DNA from: Candidatus Gottesmanbacteria bacterium RIFCSPHIGHO2_01_FULL_40_15
GTDB taxonomy: Bacteria > Patescibacteriota > Microgenomatia > 2-02-FULL-39-11
Direction of reading: 5' to 3'
NCBI GenBank assembly: GCA_001779115.1
Contig: MFJF01000018.1
Span: 1-38,088 of the forward strand
Length of the DNA: 38,088 bases
Shown: positions 35,742 to 38,088 of the stretch, in pieces
Layout: each line of letters starts with the position of its first letter
How positions within the stretch are numbered: position 1 is the first letter of the stretch
Notes under the pieces: model-generated
The model's input: only the letters and a program-made list of their open reading frames with translations
What the model was told of the DNA's origin: nothing
Database searches by the model: none
Program-made: the position numbers and the translations under genes

Positions 35742-35978
35742 TCAAACCAACTTTTTTTTAATTTTTGACAACTGATGGGGGTTAATATTGAGCTCTGCTA
35801 CTTTTGTTGTTTCCGATAATATATTAGTAAAATTCAACCAGTAGTCTTTTAACAAATAACGGTTCTTTAATTTTTTAATTTTATCTATATTGACAGAGCC
35901 GGAATGATAAAGCCTGAAATTTTTTTCCTCCAAAGCAGAGTAAAGCAAATGTTGCCAGATTGTTTCGATTTTTCTCAT
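35742..35978 (-). CDS. Small hypothetical protein
   Basis: 78 aa; MRKIETIWQHLLYSALEEKNFRLYHSG... Confidence 0.45.
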   Translation of the reverse strand: MRKIETIWQHLLYSALEEKNFRLYHSGSVNIDKIKKLKNRYLLKDYWLNFTNILSETTKVAELNINPHQLSKIKKKLV

Positions 35979-36085
35979 ATAAAATAGATTATATTTCGAT
36001 ATTCATCGAAAGACAAATAAATAAATTCAGTGCTTATAACGGATTCGGAGTGTAAGGAGTCTAAGATTAAGGGCAGTTACCAAAG

Positions 36086-36183
36086 TTTACGGATTTGTAA
36101 AAAATCGAGCTCAACCCCGATGTCGCTTTGCTTATCGGGATTTCGAATTATAATTTACGGATTTGTAAAAAATCGAGCTCAAC
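36086..36183. repeat. 30-bp direct repeat (36086-36115 / 36154-36183) from nusG 3' end flanking a hairpin
   Basis: TTTACGGATTTGTAAAAAATCGAGCTCAAC twice, 68 nt apart; CCCGAT...ATCGGG between. Confidence 0.9.
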
Positions 36184-36873
36184 AGGAGTTTCCCGGCCGA
36201 AGATGGAGACTAAAACTTTAACTTTGCCTTTTTCCTCATCAATCTGGTCTATTGTTCCCAGAAAATCAGCGAATGGTCCGTCAACAATTTTGACCGCTTC
36301 ACCTTTACTGAATTTAGCCTTAAACCTGGGGGCTTCCAACTCCATGAATTTCATAATAGCCTGAACTTCCTTGTCCGAGATCGGAGTCGGTTTATTGCCC
36401 ATTCCCACAAATGCGGTTACTCCCTGGGTGGTTCTGACAGCCAGCCAGCTTTCATCATCCAGGTCCATTCTGACAAGAATATAACCGGGAAAAATTTTTT
36501 CCTTTGTTTCTTCCTTTTTACCGTGGCGGACAACAACGATATTTCTGGTGGGAACAAGAATTTCAAAGATTTTGTTGCCTAAATTCATGGCGGCAATTCG
36601 CTGTTTGAGCGCGGCAGAAGCTTTATTTTCGTGGCCGGAATAAGTATGAACCACAAACCATCTGCCTTTTTGGGGTTTCGCATCAGTTGCTCCGGACAGA
36701 GGGGCGGCTTCTTCCTGTTTTTCGGCCTTACTTAGAGAAGGATTTTCCGCTTCCTTAACTGTTTCTGACGGCGGAGGATCATTGACCGGATTCTCTTTTG
36801 CCGGTTGAGGTGATTCAGTTATTAAATTTTTAACTTCCTTTTCAGCTTTTTTTTCTTTCTTTTTGGGTGCCAT
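36148..36873 (-). CDS. nusG: Transcription termination/antitermination protein NusG with charged N-terminal extension
   Basis: GRWFVVHTYSGHENKASAALKQRI...EEKIFPGYILVRMDLDDESWLAVRTTQGVTAFVG; KOW region KFSKGEAVKIVDGPFADFLGTI. Confidence 0.96.
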   Translation of the reverse strand: MAPKKKEKKAEKEVKNLITESPQPAKENPVNDPPPSETVKEAENPSLSKAEKQEEAAPLSGATDAKPQKGRWFVVHTYSGHENKASAALKQRIAAMNLGNKIFEILVPTRNIVVVRHGKKEETKEKIFPGYILVRMDLDDESWLAVRTTQGVTAFVGMGNKPTPISDKEVQAIMKFMELEAPRFKAKFSKGEAVKIVDGPFADFLGTIDQIDEEKGKVKVLVSIFGRETPVELDFLQIRKL

Positions 36874-36887
36874 ATATCAGTTATAAT

Positions 36888-37109
36888 TTATTTATTAAGA
36901 ATCAATCCGGTAGCCTGGGTTAAAACCAGATCGAGTCCTCCGATGTAAATACCAAAAACTAGCGAAATAACAACAACGACTATTGTTAATTTGATAACCT
37001 GCTCGCGAGTCGGCCAGGTAACTTTTTTTAATTCGTTTCTGACTTCTTTTAGAAACCCGACCGGTCCGCCTTTGAAATCCGGCTTCATCGGTGAACGGAT
37101 ATCAATCAT
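36888..37109 (-). CDS. secE: Preprotein translocase subunit SecE
   Basis: FLKEVRNELKKVTWPTREQVIKLTIVVVVISLVFGIYIGGLDLVL. Confidence 0.93.
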   Translation of the reverse strand: MIDIRSPMKPDFKGGPVGFLKEVRNELKKVTWPTREQVIKLTIVVVVISLVFGIYIGGLDLVLTQATGLILNK

Positions 37110-37280
37110 ATTATGGCTTACAAGTCTATCATAACCAAAGTAGTCTTGCAAAGAGAATTGAATAGCCTGTATTACAGTTTTGCCCGTCAGAATTTGACAT
37201 CTTGACAAGCATCAACAATTATGATTAAAATAATTGAAGAAATTATGTCCGGAGCATACTATCAGTGTTTTCTTAGCATT

Positions 37281-37371
37281 ATGAACCTCACTAAAAGCGA
37301 GGTTTGGTGTGGTTAGGAAAAATAAATTTAGGAAAATCATACCAAACCCCGCACAAGCGGGGTTTTTTTTA
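37281..37371 (+). promoter_or_regulatory. Candidate transcription attenuator/leader with intrinsic terminator
   Basis: AACCTC/GAGGTT, alternative GGTTTGGT/ACCAAACC, terminator CCCCGCacaaGCGGGG + T8. Confidence 0.6.
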
Positions 37372-37379
37372 AGGAGGAG

Positions 37380-37682
37380 GTGGAAATTGATAATACTATG
37401 TCATTAATTAAAGAAGGATTAGATATACAACCAATTTCTGTATCAAAAGAATCAATGTTAGGCGGAATCGTATTTCAGCGGGGTTGGGGAAAAGGTGTAT
37501 CTGCGGCAGAATTACAAGAAGCCATGGAAACATTATTAGAAACTCATGAGCGGGCTGTTAATGGTGATCCCGGTGCAGCTTCAGTGTTAGAAGCGGCAAA
37601 AGATATTTTTGGAGGTGATTTTGATTCCGCAAAAAAAAGAATTAGGGAAGTAGCAGGTCAGTCTTCCGGGAACAACCGGTAA
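37380..37682 (+). CDS. Small hypothetical protein
   Basis: AAGGAGGAGG SD-like sequence upstream; GTG 37380 or ATG 37398 start. Confidence 0.6.
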   Translation: MEIDNTMSLIKEGLDIQPISVSKESMLGGIVFQRGWGKGVSAAELQEAMETLLETHERAVNGDPGAASVLEAAKDIFGGDFDSAKKRIREVAGQSSGNNR

Positions 37683-37748
37683 TTCTATTAACAGAAAGGT
37701 AATTAATAAAATTGACATTTTTGGGCTGTCGCGGGCGGTTTGATTAAT

Positions 37749-37988
37749 TTATGAAGGTTTTTTTCTTTCAGGATGCGTCAGACTATAGATATCTCCGTGA
37801 TAAACAGTTTTTCCTATTATCAATGTAAAGGATTTTCCCCGGGTGAATCCGGTGACAATCGGAACATCCGGTGATTCCGGATAGTCAGAATCTTCATCTT
37901 CAAATTCTTGATTTTCACGATCCGGGTATTGATCGGAAAAATTATTGATTACATCTGATGGAAGTGATGTAATAATTTCTTCTGCCAT
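37749..37988 (-). CDS. Small hypothetical protein
   Basis: 79 aa, acidic N-terminal half. Confidence 0.45.
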   Translation of the reverse strand: MAEEIITSLPSDVINNFSDQYPDRENQEFEDEDSDYPESPDVPIVTGFTRGKSFTLIIGKTVYHGDIYSLTHPERKKPS

Positions 37989-38088
37989 AAATATAATTTT
38001 AACTTAGCCCGTCAAAAAGTACTATCATAAGAATTTATTTGACAATTTTCCGCTGATTTTCGATAATGTCAGGTACCTTTTATGAAAA

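Noticed and set aside
1-38088. tRNA or rRNA genes
   Set aside because: No convincing cloverleaf or rRNA segment seen by eye; a tRNAscan/Infernal run would be needed to exclude them.

Overview
AT-rich bacterial window, standard genetic code (TGA used as stop). It is probably Candidate Phyla Radiation / Patescibacteria (Microgenomates-like); this is inferred from gene content and style, not proven. Recognisable genes: transketolase (open at the left edge), LRR protein, ALG10-like membrane protein, VOC protein, transaldolase, DUF2270 protein, trypsin-like protease, sortase, nucleoside-deoxyribosyltransferase-like protein, DUF5674, beta-carbonic-anhydrase-like protein, dinB, galT, LysM protein, a minus-strand cluster of secreted/envelope proteins (VWA, Ig-like, CHAP, LCP), pepD, and ribosomal/transcription genes rplL, rplJ, rplA, rplK, nusG, secE broken up by unrelated genes. 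The most unusual items are: (i) a ~1.17 kb island at 3131-4301 bounded by a 13-bp inverted repeat, holding two diverged 79-81 aa membrane paralogs, each followed by a ~110-bp element that folds as a three-way junction and whose copies differ only in predicted unpaired positions; (ii) 7-nt-period repeat arrays inside the coding sequences of transketolase and transaldolase, with a related array upstream of rplK; (iii) leader/attenuator structures directly in front of rplJ, pepD and a small ORF at 37.4 kb; (iv) -10-like hexamers 5-12 nt upstream of many start codons, suggesting leaderless transcription; (v) a deoxyribosyltransferase-like domain with an RHH-like tail. All calls were made by eye; no search or folding program was run.
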